Shown here: positions 20,301 to 27,621 of the stretch, in pieces
Layout: each line of letters begins with the position of its first letter
How positions within the stretch are numbered: position 1 is the stretch's first letter
Assembly: GCF_900112305.1 (NCBI RefSeq)
Contig: NZ_FOKT01000006.1
Span: 1 to 64,000, forward strand
Reading direction: 5' to 3'
Origin: Microbulbifer thermotolerans
GTDB lineage: Bacteria > Pseudomonadota > Gammaproteobacteria > Pseudomonadales > Cellvibrionaceae
DNA: 64,000 bases
Translations under genes and position numbers: made by a program
The notes under the pieces: generated by a model
What the model was told of the DNA's origin: nothing
What the model saw: the letters and a program-made list of their open reading frames with translations, nothing else
Databases searched by the model: none

Positions 20301-22015
20301 ACGGTGAGGGCGGTGACGATATTTTCAAATTGACACCTGGGGATACCGGGGCGGATTCCTATCGCGGCGGCGAAGGAAGAGATACGTTGCTGGGGACCAG
20401 TGGTGATGACCTTTTCCGGTTCAGTGTTTTTGCCGGCGAGGCGTCTGTGGAAGTGATCGATGGAAATGGTGGGACAGATCGTATCGTCGGTACCACTGCC
20501 AACAACACACTGGACTTTTCCGCTACAGAGTTGATCGGTATCGCATCCATTGACGCCGGTAGTGGTAATGACACCATTTATGGATCACCCCAGGCAGACA
20601 CTATAGTTGGTGGTTTGGGCAGTGATTATCTGGTAGGTGGCGATGGCGATGACACCTTCCTGTTTACTGCCGGCGACACCGGTGCTGACAAGTACAGTGG
20701 AGGCAAGGGGGACGATCAGTTGCTGGGGAGTGCGGAAGATGACGATATGATTTTCAGCGTTTTCTCCGGCGCGAATACTGTTGAGCGTATAGACGGTGGC
20801 GAAGGGGTGAACCGCCTGTTTGGAACCAGCGCCAACAATACCCTGGATTTCAGAGAGACCCAGCTGGTGAATATTGCTTCGATCCACGGCGCGGCCGGTA
20901 ACGATACTATTTACGGCTCCTCGGCGGATGATGTGATTGAAGGCGGAATCGGCAGCGATACTCTTTATGGCAGTGCTGGTGACGACACCTTTATCGTCAC
21001 TCCAGGGGATACCGGCTATGACCGTTATCAGGGGGACGAAGGCAGCGATACTCTGCTCGGTACCGACGGTGACGATGAATTCCGCCTCAGCTTTTTCTCC
21101 GGTGATGCCACTGTTGAAACCATCGACGGCAAAGCGGGCACTAACCGGATTGTCGGCAGCAGTGCCAATAATACTCTGGATTTTCGCAATACGGAGTTAA
21201 TCGCTATAAATCGGATTAATGGCGGTGCCGGCAACGATACCATCTACGGCTCCCAGGGAGACGACTTTATCGAAGGAGGCATTGGCAGTGACAACCTCTA
21301 CGGTGAAGGTGGAGACGACGTTTTTCTACTCACAGCGGGCGATACCGGCTATGACCGCTACTCCGGCGGAGCGGGGGTGGATGAAGTGCGCGGTTCCAGT
21401 GGCAACGATCTGATTCGCCTGGCCTCTTACTCCGGAGCCTATACCGTCGAAGTAATTAACGGTAATGGTGGCGTTGACTATATCCAGGGTACCACTGGTA
21501 ACAATACTCTGGACTTTTCAACGACGGTGCTGACGGCAATCGCTGAAATCCGTGGCGAAAAGGGCAATGACACTATCTATGGTTCGCAGGGGGCGGATAC
21601 TATCCGCGGAGGAGCGGGCAACGACACCTTGCAAGGCAATGCCGGTGCCGATATCTATGTCTTCGCGCGTGGCGATGGCGTGGATACTATTAACGATCGT
21701 GGTTCAAGTGCCGGCGACACGCTGTTGTTTGAAGGTGCCATAGCGCCGGAAGATATCTGGCTGGTAAAAAATGGCAATCATCTGGATATCTATCTGCTGG
21801 CGGGCGCGGAAAAAGTGCAGGTCCGCAACTGGAAGTCTTCAGAGAGTGCGATAGAAGTGATTGCGACGGAGGCTGATGCAGAATTGCCACTTGCCAATAT
21901 CGATGCGTTGGCGGAGCTGATGACTGCGATCGGTGTTCCGCAAAATGGCGTCATCAGTCTGAGTGGCGACCAACAGGCTCAAGTCGCTGAGGCCAGGAAT
22001 ACCGCATGGCAGTAA
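14381..22015 (+). CDS. Giant secreted Ig-like/RTX-like repeat protein
   Basis: This is a 2544-aa protein. I prefer the ATG at 14381, preceded by CGGGAA and giving a clean signal peptide (MLQRWGIWAAFW...AAVAQ), over an in-frame TTG at 14348. Residues about 25-450 are a conserved but unnamed N-terminal region beginning ALCAEVRIEI. Next come a putative-Ig domain (about 457-546), a thrombospondin-3-like calcium stretch (DTDGDGLSD...DGDGRTD, about 548-595), four FN3/Ig-like modules (to about 1037), a Calx-beta-like region (about 1145-1260), and from about 1374 RTX-type GGxGxD nonapeptides inside a 111-residue tandem module. The C-terminus (RGDGVDTINDRG...KVQVRNW) resembles the haemolysin-type calcium-binding-related domain. 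RTX proteins usually leave through type I export, yet this one has a signal peptide, so its export route is unclear. Likely a calcium-stabilised surface or matrix protein. Confidence 0.88.
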   Translation: MLQRWGIWAAFWICTLDVPAAVAQEEALCAEVRIEILQELTLERQGFEAIMRITNSLDTYSIEDIAITVNFTDADGNAVTATSNTAASDAEFFIRVDDTQNINSLVTGDDGAVTDGVIQAGKVGEFRWLIVPTANAAGQTDNGELYFVGATLSYSYGGKEELVQVAPDSIVVKPQPLLTLDYFLTQEVIGDDAFTTEIEPPEPYTLGVRIDNSGYGTARNVKIESAQPRIVDNEQGLAIDFTITKSFVESQPAEPTLLINFGEIAPQSMKTGRWVMESTLSGKFTEFSASFTHADELGGELTSLIEATNAHLLVKDVLVDLPGRDAVLDFLAYGAGGDLYLYESENTGADLALCKSCAQVTSLSYTLGSENGGSRVLSGAVQEGFGFIQVSDPYAGAKVLHRVVRGDGKTLNPNNYWLSKKRADDKVSFNYFINIFDYDSSPDYTLYFVDSAELPQPPVIQAILDRTSHEGGQIGFLVQASDPNGTVPQLSSSNLPSGATFTDGGDGTGIFRWQPAIGQAGNYVVTFTATDGALSTQRSVNLKVNPADDTDGDGLSDAWEREHFGNLDRDGTGDYDGDGRTDAQEEEVGSDPTVPEVAPGAPQIASPVFDAEILDGAAELLPTLEVTNGQHDPELTVAYQFEIYSDEAMLTKVAEATVDEGNGSTRWTVAADALLPGQSFADNSLYFWRVRAITVVEAGSNEAPVASNWEASRFFINTANDAPSVPAIIAPQIDAMVADTRPELVVAHAFDADRDALTYGFDLYHESDLETPIASVNGLLPGGNFQTKWQVPNPLDEDAAYVWKAWVEDEHGARTESAIGSFLVSMQNNAPTEPSIVSPVGGLSEWLPNNGVELRVANASDPEQQPLTYFFELDTVASFDSGAVISSGPVTEGDTETAWIIEGLQEDLTYYWRAKVSDGEVESNWVSASFQVDSDNSAPPVPSLQNPGDGAVVESLRPLFEVNPVIDPDGDAVQYRFEVYSDAELTLLVASQQQADTQWTPGFDFNDNSHYYWRARAEDAKGMASDWSPVNRFAINENAVNDPPQITLVLPDSAVTVSGPQLLIQWQDSDPDSNATVSLYYLYEGGSRTLIVTDIPEDEDGEGDQYLWDVSGLLPGNYTLEAEITDGETTVTASGCCTITVPSQSKRITVTPLTPLETDEAGTVIAAVEVSLDQPLQAGTSLTLNLSITDETEAEILGDHYLQFTAENWDIPQTIRLRGLDDCNVDGDSPFSLVFQPAQTDDPAYSGYLLDSIAFVNRDSESAGQTLFICRYQLEEQVPLSGTDEVESHYRVQLDNQGVALVDASATLTLLPSPDLNYAAEIVGSNRFTFSDIPFAGSVLSNEILVIRHPAGQALDFAKFSWDIEAGESQVDVEGNSGNNTLHGSVGADIIDGKAGNDTIYAGDGDDVIIGGPGADQLYGEGGNDTFIVEGNDGYADRFEGGEGFDQVLGGSGDDAIRFSVFSGSATVERIDGGAGYNVIYGTSANNILDFSDTELVNIAFIDGLAGNDTIYGSSSDDKIIGGSGNDQLYGNAGDDIFYIEGVNSGTDRVEGGTGLDKVVGSDGDDWFRFSVFSGEARVEVIDGGEGNNQILGTSANNTLDFRDVTLLNIARLDAGAGNDTVYGSSAADVIVGGLGSDNLYGEGGDDRFLITAGDAGFDRYDGGEGEDWLVGTPSDDDFRLRVFSGNATVEVIDGDGGYNRILGSSANNTLDFSNTQLVSIDLIDAGAGNDTVKGSSAADVIEGGLGSDLLYGNGGADIFLLTAGDTGFDQYRGGEGTDRILGTDGDDEIRLSVFSGEARVEIIDGGAGNNRIVGSSANNTLDFSETQLLNIAEIDAGAGNDTVYGSQGADRILGGPGSDYLYGEGGDDTFVVMEGDSGADRISGGEGFDTLLGSSADDNIVFSVFGGSATVERIDGGAGTNRISGTSANNTLDFRNTELVNIALINGAEGNDTIYGTSDADVIEGGLGSDTVYGEGGDDIFKLTPGDTGADSYRGGEGRDTLLGTSGDDLFRFSVFAGEASVEVIDGNGGTDRIVGTTANNTLDFSATELIGIASIDAGSGNDTIYGSPQADTIVGGLGSDYLVGGDGDDTFLFTAGDTGADKYSGGKGDDQLLGSAEDDDMIFSVFSGANTVERIDGGEGVNRLFGTSANNTLDFRETQLVNIASIHGAAGNDTIYGSSADDVIEGGIGSDTLYGSAGDDTFIVTPGDTGYDRYQGDEGSDTLLGTDGDDEFRLSFFSGDATVETIDGKAGTNRIVGSSANNTLDFRNTELIAINRINGGAGNDTIYGSQGDDFIEGGIGSDNLYGEGGDDVFLLTAGDTGYDRYSGGAGVDEVRGSSGNDLIRLASYSGAYTVEVINGNGGVDYIQGTTGNNTLDFSTTVLTAIAEIRGEKGNDTIYGSQGADTIRGGAGNDTLQGNAGADIYVFARGDGVDTINDRGSSAGDTLLFEGAIAPEDIWLVKNGNHLDIYLLAGAEKVQVRNWKSSESAIEVIATEADAELPLANIDALAELMTAIGVPQNGVISLSGDQQAQVAEARNTAWQ
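18845..21509 (+). repeat. Exact 333-bp (111-aa) tandem coding repeat
   Basis: The codons for the conserved LDF of (S/T)(A/G)NN(T/I)LDF occur at 18845, 19178, 19511, 19844, 20177, 20510, 20843, 21176 and 21509. Every interval is exactly 333 bp, giving eight full periods without one insertion or deletion although the bases have diverged. Each module has a LDF/NIA strand segment, RTX nonapeptides (GNDTIYGS...GGLGSD.LYGEGGDD.F), a GDTG segment and an FSVFSG..TVE.IDG segment. A shorter diverged unit precedes the array. Confidence 0.95.
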
Positions 22016-22509
22016 AATTCAAGAAAGTCTTCTGGAATCTACTCCAGTTTGCGTTTATCGCTGTACTGGCTGTCGGTGCGGTGGCTTACTATCAGCAGCG
22101 GGATATCCCCCGAGAGCAGGCGCCGCCTCTCTCGGGCATGTCTTTGGATGGAAGCCTGCTGGATCTGCACCAGGCTACTTCGCAGGGGCCGGTGCTGATT
22201 TATTTCTGGGCTTCCTGGTGCGGTTACTGCCGTGTGGTTTCTCCGGTGGTTTCTGAGCTCTCGCAGGATCATCAGGTGATTACCGTGGCCATGCAGTCCG
22301 GCAGTGATGAGGAATTAGCTGAATATCTGGTGCGCCGGGATCTGCAGTTCCCTACCATTAACGACCCCAATGGCGCATTGAGCCATGCCTGGGGCGTTCG
22401 GGTAACACCAACCATTGTAATTGTGGGCAGTGACGGCCGGGTGGCCTGGGTGACATCTGGCGCCACTTCCAAATGGGGCCTACAGTTCAGGCTCACGCTG
22501 ACCGATTAG
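22006..22509 (+). CDS. TlpA/ScsD-like membrane-anchored thioredoxin-fold oxidoreductase
   Basis: This 167-aa protein has an N-terminal transmembrane anchor (residues about 10-28) and a periplasmic thioredoxin fold. The redox motif is WCGYC (C72 and C75), followed by the cis-proline loop VTPT. It belongs to the TlpA/DsbE/ScsD group of periplasmic thiol-disulfide oxidoreductases. Its ATG lies 10 bp inside the end of the giant RTX-like gene, so translation is probably coupled. The giant protein carries several cysteines (for example ALCKSC, GCCT), so it could be a substrate, though that is inference. Which specific thiol pathway it serves cannot be told from sequence. Confidence 0.88.
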   Translation: MAVKFKKVFWNLLQFAFIAVLAVGAVAYYQQRDIPREQAPPLSGMSLDGSLLDLHQATSQGPVLIYFWASWCGYCRVVSPVVSELSQDHQVITVAMQSGSDEELAEYLVRRDLQFPTINDPNGALSHAWGVRVTPTIVIVGSDGRVAWVTSGATSKWGLQFRLTLTD

Positions 22510-22633
22510 TATTCCTCCACGCTGCCGCAGCCAGTCAGAGACTGGATATGTCACACAAGTTTGCGGATATGGTAATTTCCCCTGCCTTGGTAATTGCGTT
22601 CAAATGGCTTTTCCTGAAAATTGAGGGATTGCT

Positions 22634-23449
22634 GTGTCTGTTCTCGATTCTTTCCGCTACCAGGGATTGGATGGGCTGCGTGTAGGCCGTTTTGACCTGG
22701 GAATTAACAGTTCGTTTATTGTCTACCGGCTGGCGGATACGATTATCGACACGGGTCCGAGCAATCAGTGGAAGTTTGTGCGGCCATTTGTCTGCGCTTG
22801 TCCCTTCAGTCAACTGTTATTGACTCACCACCACGAGGATCACACTGGCAATGCGGACGCCATTTACCGGTTGACGGGGGTGCAGCCTCTGGCCCCGGCG
22901 GGAACTGTGGATATTCTCAAGCGGGGCTTCCGAATTCCACCGATACAAAAGATCATTTGGGGAAGTGCGGGTAAGGTGAAAGCCAGGCCCTTACCGGACC
23001 ACGTTCAGATTGGTGGCGAAGCGGTAGAAGCGATTTTTACACCGGGCCACGCAAAGGATATGACCTGCTATCTGTTACCGGAGAGGGGCTGGCTGTTCAG
23101 TGCGGATCTGTATCTTGCCAATTATTTAAAATTACTGCGCAGTGATGAAGATATTCCCACACTGCTCGATAGTATCCGCAAAGTGCTCGAGCGGGATTTT
23201 GAGGTGATTCTCTGTCCGCACCGCGGGGTGGTGGAAGATGGTAAAAAGCGCTTGCGGGAAAAGTACGATTATTTGCTCAATTTGGCGGACCGTGCGCAAT
23301 CTCTGGAGCACCAGGGGCTGGATTTGTCCGCTGTGACAAGGCGTCTTTTGGGCAGGGAAAATATGATGAGTGTGCTCAGTCGCTATAACTTCAGTAAGCG
23401 CAATCTAATTGCGTCCTGTCTTCAAGTGGATTTATCCCGCTATCGCTAA
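22634..23449 (+). CDS. MBL-fold metallo-hydrolase
   Basis: This 271-aa protein starts at a GTG preceded by GAGGG. The metal-binding signature HHHEDH (H65, H67, D69, H70) is followed by PGHA near residue 139, a SADLY segment with the bridging aspartate near 157, and CPHRG near 195: the full set of metallo-beta-lactamase-fold ligands for a dinuclear zinc site. A helical C-terminal tail of about 70 residues resembles hydroxyacylglutathione-hydrolase-like or LACTB2-like family members. No signal peptide is seen, so it is probably cytosolic. The substrate is unknown. It sits 124 bp after the thioredoxin-like gene on the same strand. Confidence 0.88.
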   Translation: MSVLDSFRYQGLDGLRVGRFDLGINSSFIVYRLADTIIDTGPSNQWKFVRPFVCACPFSQLLLTHHHEDHTGNADAIYRLTGVQPLAPAGTVDILKRGFRIPPIQKIIWGSAGKVKARPLPDHVQIGGEAVEAIFTPGHAKDMTCYLLPERGWLFSADLYLANYLKLLRSDEDIPTLLDSIRKVLERDFEVILCPHRGVVEDGKKRLREKYDYLLNLADRAQSLEHQGLDLSAVTRRLLGRENMMSVLSRYNFSKRNLIASCLQVDLSRYR

Positions 23450-23453
23450 TCCG

Positions 23454-23480
23454 AAAAAAAGGGCGCCTTCCCTAGCGCCC
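23454..23480 (-). terminator. Rho-independent terminator (minus-strand direction)
   Basis: Read on the minus strand, GGGCGC, an 8-nt loop, GCGCCC and then seven T form a canonical terminator. It would stop chitinase transcripts that read through the decayed repeat element downstream of that gene. In the plus direction the stem has no T-tract, so it is a weaker end for the MBL gene. Confidence 0.7.
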
Positions 23481-23507
23481 AGGTCATGCCTGTGAGAATG
23501 ACTTTAA

Positions 23508-23651
23508 GGAGCCTCTGATGTTTTTACTCGGGAGTGGTAGCGGGCTACGGGGTGTTCAGGCACGGTTTCGAAATATCCGTCCTATCACCTGAGCTTCACA
23601 TCCGCCCCCAAAGAACCTCTGCTACCAGGAAATGAATTAATCAGAGGCTCC
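23508..23651 (-). mobile_element. Decayed MITE-like element, internally deleted copy
   Basis: This 144-bp element begins GGAGCCTCTGAT and ends ATCAGAGGCTCC. Read on the minus strand its first part (TTAATTCATTTCCTGGTAGCAGAGG, continuing GGGGGCGGATGTGAAGC) lines up with the 213-bp elements at 45674 and 55042, but the middle is shorter and diverged. Flanks are TTAA (23504-23507) and CTAG (23652-23655), both of the YTAR type. It has no coding capacity and would need a transposase in trans. Confidence 0.75.
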
Positions 23652-23694
23652 CTAGAATTTTTTTGCACCAGTCAGAGAATGGTTTAGATGCGGT

Positions 23695-26600
23695 TTAATT
23701 CGCTGAGCAAATGAGTGTCCAGCTGCCGTCACTGCTGCCCGGCTGGGAATTGGTCCACCACTTGGCTTGCCAGACACTGCCGTTGTGTACAATCCGGTCA
23801 CCGCCGTTGGCGTGATCGCCAGCGGGCCAGTTGGGATAGACGGGATAAACCGAGGGGTCAATACCCATGCCTGCGCAGTTATCATCGCCGCCGCTATCAC
23901 CGCTGTTACCGTCCCCGCCATTGTTGTGATCACCTGAGAGATCGGCCAGTGGCAGGTCCGGGTATTCGAAGGCCAGGGCATAAGCGGTTCCGTTAATAGT
24001 AACGGTGTAGGCCTGGGGGCCGGTGATCGGCAGATAGTAGTTGAGGGTCATGTCCCAGCTTTCGCTGTCGGCCAGGTCTTTCCAGTTCGGCAGAGAAAAG
24101 CGCACGCGATGGAATTCGTGTTGCAATCCGCCCACGTTACCACCGCCTGCGTTGGCGCCGCTTTCGATGACCTCCAGCCCGGCACCGCTTTGGTCGCTGA
24201 TGGTATCTGGGGTAGAGGTTGGCATATCGAATTCGAACACTGTACCGCCTGGAATCGTGGTTCCGGTATTGTTTGTGATGGCGAGCTTGGGGTTGAGTGG
24301 ATAATTCTGGTCGCCCAGTTTGAAGTCACTCACTGTTATTGTTATATCCACCGCTTGGGTTGGCAGCGGGCGGTTGCTGCGTTTTTCCCGATAGGGAGTG
24401 GCGCTTTTAAATTTTTCGTAGGCGACACCGGTCATGGTGGAGCCCACAAAGTATTCGTTTTTGGAGGCATTCCAGGCGTAATCACCCGCCAGCTCCCAGA
24501 TCATAATGCCGCCCAGTCCCTGGTCGATGACATATTGGGCCTTGGCTTCCATGGAGGCTTCGTCTTCGATGGAGAGGAATACTTTTTTGGTGTCGTTCCA
24601 TAGCCAGGCAGCCTGGGACACACTGTCGTAGTGCCGGGTGTAAGTACCGACGAGCCTGTCTGCCGGATCATTGACTGTATCCAGGCCGTAGTACCCGATA
24701 TAACTGCCGAGGATCCCTTGCTCCAAATTCTTTGCGTGCCACAAAGGATTGGTGCCGGCTCCGATTTCTTGTCCGTTGCCGTCCGAGTCGTGCCAGATAT
24801 TGTCTATTCCGATGGCACCGTAGCCGCATTTGGCTGCACCGCCGGTACCCGCCGGACACTCTGACTGGTTGGGTAATGAGGCTGTGCCGCCGAGGCCCCA
24901 TTCGCCGTTAGCCGAAGTAACATTCTGCCATCCGCGGGTGTAGTAGGGGGTGCCGATATTGATGCGTCCGGGCGACATGGAACCGCGGAAGTATTTTACT
25001 GCCCAGTCGATATTCAGATAGCCAATGCCGCCATACTGTGCGGTGTTATAGATATTCGCCGCCTTGAGTTCCGGGTCATTGCCGTTATCAAAAATTGCAG
25101 AGTTGTGGCCCACGAACTCATTCCAGGTACCGTGGAAGTCATAGGTCATGATGTTGACGTAATCCAGGTACTGGGTGATCGGCATGGTTTCCATGCCGCG
25201 CAGAAGGTAGCCGGAAGATGGGGCGGCAATAGTGAGCAGGTAGTGGGTATTGTCCTCCTCTCCGGCCTGGTCCAGTTTTTCCCGCAGCACACGCATCAGC
25301 GCCACATACGAATTCATCAGATAGGCGCGCAGGGGGTTTGCAAAGCCGAAATCCAGAGGGTTGCCGGCGTCGTTCATCGATGTGGGATATTCGTAGTCAA
25401 TGTCCACACCGTCAAAGCCGTAGGTGCGGATAAAGTCCACCACTGAGTTCGCAAAGGCTTCGATTCCCGCGTAATTGACACTGCCGTCGGCATTAGTGGT
25501 CATCGTGTAGAAGCCACCGTCGTTGACGCGATCACCCTGTTCGTTCAAGTGGCCACCGGTCTCGGCCCAGCCACCGACGGAAACGAGGGTTTTCACATCG
25601 GGGTGTTGTTTTTTGTATTTAGCCAGTTGGTTGAAGTGTCCCTTGTAATTAAAAGCGGGATCTGTTTCCGCGCCAGACACCCCCGGCCACTCCATACCGG
25701 TGGAGGGATTATCCGGGTTTGAAGTGTCACCAATGGAAATAGAATAATCGCTGTCTATATGGGCGAAGGCGTAGTTGATATGGGTAACCTTGTCCCATGG
25801 AATATCTTTCACCAGATAGCTGGGTTGGCCATTAGTGCCGTTTCGCCAGCTTGTGAAGTAGCCGATGATGCGCCTCTGGTGATCCGGCCCCAGTTTCTCG
25901 CGGCCGGCAGCATCGTAGATGTCGCAGTAGTTGGGCGCAGTTCCCGGTGTTGTATAGAGCCCGTCGGGGCGGCAGGGGTGGTCGCCTGTGTGCGCTTCGC
26001 CGACGGATATATAGACGCTATTGGAATTTGTGGAGAGGTGGTCGTTATCGGTCGCAACTGCGTGGATCGTATGGTTGCCTTCGATGGCGGTCCAGTTGAA
26101 CTGATAGGGTGGTGTGGTATCCACCCCGACGCTTGCGCCGTCGACAAAGAATTCCACGTTGAGCAGACTGCCGTCTGTATCGCTGGCGGTTGCTGTGATT
26201 GCGACGCTGGCACCTGTATCGAAAGTGGTGCCATTAGCTGGGGCATCCAGACTAATCTGAGGTGCTTGTGGACCTTCGGGGTTGTTGACGGTGATGGGGA
26301 TATCGGGGGTTACCGTCTGCTGTCCGGCATCATCGGTGATTCGGGCACTGAGCACAGGATTAGTGCCTGAGGCCGACCAACTGATTTGCCAGGGGGGAGT
26401 GATGTCCGTACCGATCGAGGTGCCATCGACAAAAAATTCGACGGACACCACGGCGCTGTTGTCGCTGGCATCAACCGATATGATAACGCTGTCATTTTTA
26501 TTGAAAACGGTGCCGCTTGCGGGACTGGTGATGGATCCCTGTGGTGGTGTGTCTTGTGCGGCACCACATTTGCCCAAATCTGTCCATGCGTGGGGCCACG

Positions 26601-26805
26601 CCCAGCCGACACCCGGCGCATAGGGACCACCGATGGTGCACCACCCACCCACTGTGCACTGATAAGCCGTGTTGTTGTTCTGGACCTGATCACCAGTGTT
26701 GTAGCTGGTACCGTCCGCGTAGGCGGGCAGCCCGCTGCAATCGTAGGCGTAGCCTTGTGTGCCGGCTAAGCCAAGCGTCAATGCAATTGCGATTCTCCGT
26801 TGCAT
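23695..26805 (-). CDS. Secreted multidomain GH18 chitinase (ChiC-type)
   Basis: This 1036-aa endo-acting chitinase hydrolyses beta-1,4-GlcNAc links outside the cell. The start at 26805 has AGGAAGGG just upstream and gives a signal peptide (MQRRIAIALTLGLAGTQGYA); an upstream in-frame ATG at 26874 lacks these. Order: CBM5/12 chitin-binding module (about 21-70, YDCSGLPAY...WTDLGKC), two Ig-like modules (about 75-260), the GH18 barrel (about 315-790) with the catalytic motif DGVDIDYE (acid E472), a ChiC-type C-terminal domain (about 810-975), a Gly/Asp linker and a second CBM5-like module (YPNWPAGDHANGGD...WQAKWW). The gene diverges from a TonB-dependent receptor. A NagR-like palindrome on a TTGACA box lies 86 bp upstream of its start and recurs before the GH20 gene, so induction by GlcNAc or chitin oligomers is likely. 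Confidence 0.96.
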   Translation of the reverse strand: MQRRIAIALTLGLAGTQGYAYDCSGLPAYADGTSYNTGDQVQNNNTAYQCTVGGWCTIGGPYAPGVGWAWPHAWTDLGKCGAAQDTPPQGSITSPASGTVFNKNDSVIISVDASDNSAVVSVEFFVDGTSIGTDITPPWQISWSASGTNPVLSARITDDAGQQTVTPDIPITVNNPEGPQAPQISLDAPANGTTFDTGASVAITATASDTDGSLLNVEFFVDGASVGVDTTPPYQFNWTAIEGNHTIHAVATDNDHLSTNSNSVYISVGEAHTGDHPCRPDGLYTTPGTAPNYCDIYDAAGREKLGPDHQRRIIGYFTSWRNGTNGQPSYLVKDIPWDKVTHINYAFAHIDSDYSISIGDTSNPDNPSTGMEWPGVSGAETDPAFNYKGHFNQLAKYKKQHPDVKTLVSVGGWAETGGHLNEQGDRVNDGGFYTMTTNADGSVNYAGIEAFANSVVDFIRTYGFDGVDIDYEYPTSMNDAGNPLDFGFANPLRAYLMNSYVALMRVLREKLDQAGEEDNTHYLLTIAAPSSGYLLRGMETMPITQYLDYVNIMTYDFHGTWNEFVGHNSAIFDNGNDPELKAANIYNTAQYGGIGYLNIDWAVKYFRGSMSPGRINIGTPYYTRGWQNVTSANGEWGLGGTASLPNQSECPAGTGGAAKCGYGAIGIDNIWHDSDGNGQEIGAGTNPLWHAKNLEQGILGSYIGYYGLDTVNDPADRLVGTYTRHYDSVSQAAWLWNDTKKVFLSIEDEASMEAKAQYVIDQGLGGIMIWELAGDYAWNASKNEYFVGSTMTGVAYEKFKSATPYREKRSNRPLPTQAVDITITVSDFKLGDQNYPLNPKLAITNNTGTTIPGGTVFEFDMPTSTPDTISDQSGAGLEVIESGANAGGGNVGGLQHEFHRVRFSLPNWKDLADSESWDMTLNYYLPITGPQAYTVTINGTAYALAFEYPDLPLADLSGDHNNGGDGNSGDSGGDDNCAGMGIDPSVYPVYPNWPAGDHANGGDRIVHNGSVWQAKWWTNSQPGSSDGSWTLICSAN

Positions 26806-26890
26806 CGTCCCTTCCTGTTGCTCTTGATATTGTCGATGGTGTTTGGCTGCAAGTGGTGGCTTTACGCCGTGCACTTTGCGCTATGCGAAA

Positions 26891-26905
26891 TGACACCGCT
26901 GTCAA
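26891..26905 (-). promoter_or_regulatory. NagR-like operator overlapping the -35 box of the chitinase promoter
   Basis: On the minus strand, TTGACA at 26905-26900 is a perfect -35 hexamer; the -10 is weak (TAGCGC at 16-bp spacing). The overlapping palindrome TGACAGCGGTGTCA (26904-26891) has 5-bp arms and a 4-bp spacer. It closely fits the GACARCGYTGTC core that I recall for LacI-family NagR sites in chitin-degrading gammaproteobacteria. The same core occurs upstream of the GH20 gene at 56867. A repressor here would block RNA polymerase directly. Confidence 0.6.
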
Positions 26906-27621
26906 CACTAGCAACCTCTACTTCCTCAGAACAATGAGCAAATGGCGGATTTGTGAAATGTATAGCGTATTCGGCGCCAATTTAGTTTTTTCTAAATGTT
27001 TTGTGCTGGATTCCGGGTATATGGTTGTGGTTTTCCCCGACCAAATTTTTAGCGCCATCCCGTTTCTTGAAATCCGCTGCAGCACTTATGGAAATTTTTC
27101 GGAGGCGTAATCTAAGGGGAGCTTTGAGTCTGCGGGGGAATGCCGTTTTCGGTTTGCTATGCCAAGTAATGGTGCAATAGCTGCAAGCCCTTCCCGAATA
27201 GGTGCGAACAGGATTGTTGAACTGTAAACGAAGCGGTCGGAGATTTTGTCGTACTGTTTCTTTTTTACGGTAAAGAAATTGAAAAGGATAAATTTGCGCT
27301 TTGATTTTGTTAAAAAGTCATAATTTTCATTTTCGGGTGGTTAGGAATTGATATTAAGCTGTTGTGCCAATAAAAGCTGACCGGAATCACATATCTATTC
27401 GAAAATATTACCCTATGGGTGTCACAGTATTTGCATAGGCATTACGGGGATTAGAGGAAACTATAACCTCTGATCTGTTTTGCTAAGCTGCAACTGGCGT
27501 CCCTCAATTTTTATCGAACTCATTGGGTGCGTCCGGTATAGGAACTGGAAGAGCATTTAACTTCCAGCTTCTGGCAGTTTGGGGTCCTTTATCTTATAGA
27601 TAAAAATTTCGGGTATCTCTT
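26906..27621. other. Long non-coding spacer between the chitinase and the TonB-dependent receptor
   Basis: About 716 bp with no credible gene beyond the chitinase control site, and AT-richer towards the receptor. Visible signals are weak: TTGATA with TAAAAG 17 bp away at 27350-27378 as a possible receptor promoter, and an inverted repeat CCTATG...CATAGG at 27412-27439. No second copy of the TGACA-N4-TGTCA palindrome lies near the receptor start. Confidence 0.4.

Noticed and set aside
18512..21620. The long regular repeat array considered as CRISPR or satellite DNA
   Set aside because: The period is a multiple of three inside a continuous coding frame and encodes RTX-like modules.
26541..27110. 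189-codon plus-strand frame crossing the chitinase start
   Set aside because: It is mostly antisense to the chitinase N-terminus, has no ribosome site and no recognisable product.
27461..27480. AACCTCTGAT-like sequence upstream of the TonB receptor
   Set aside because: It resembles the element end by only ten bases, with no partner end or target duplication nearby; probably chance.
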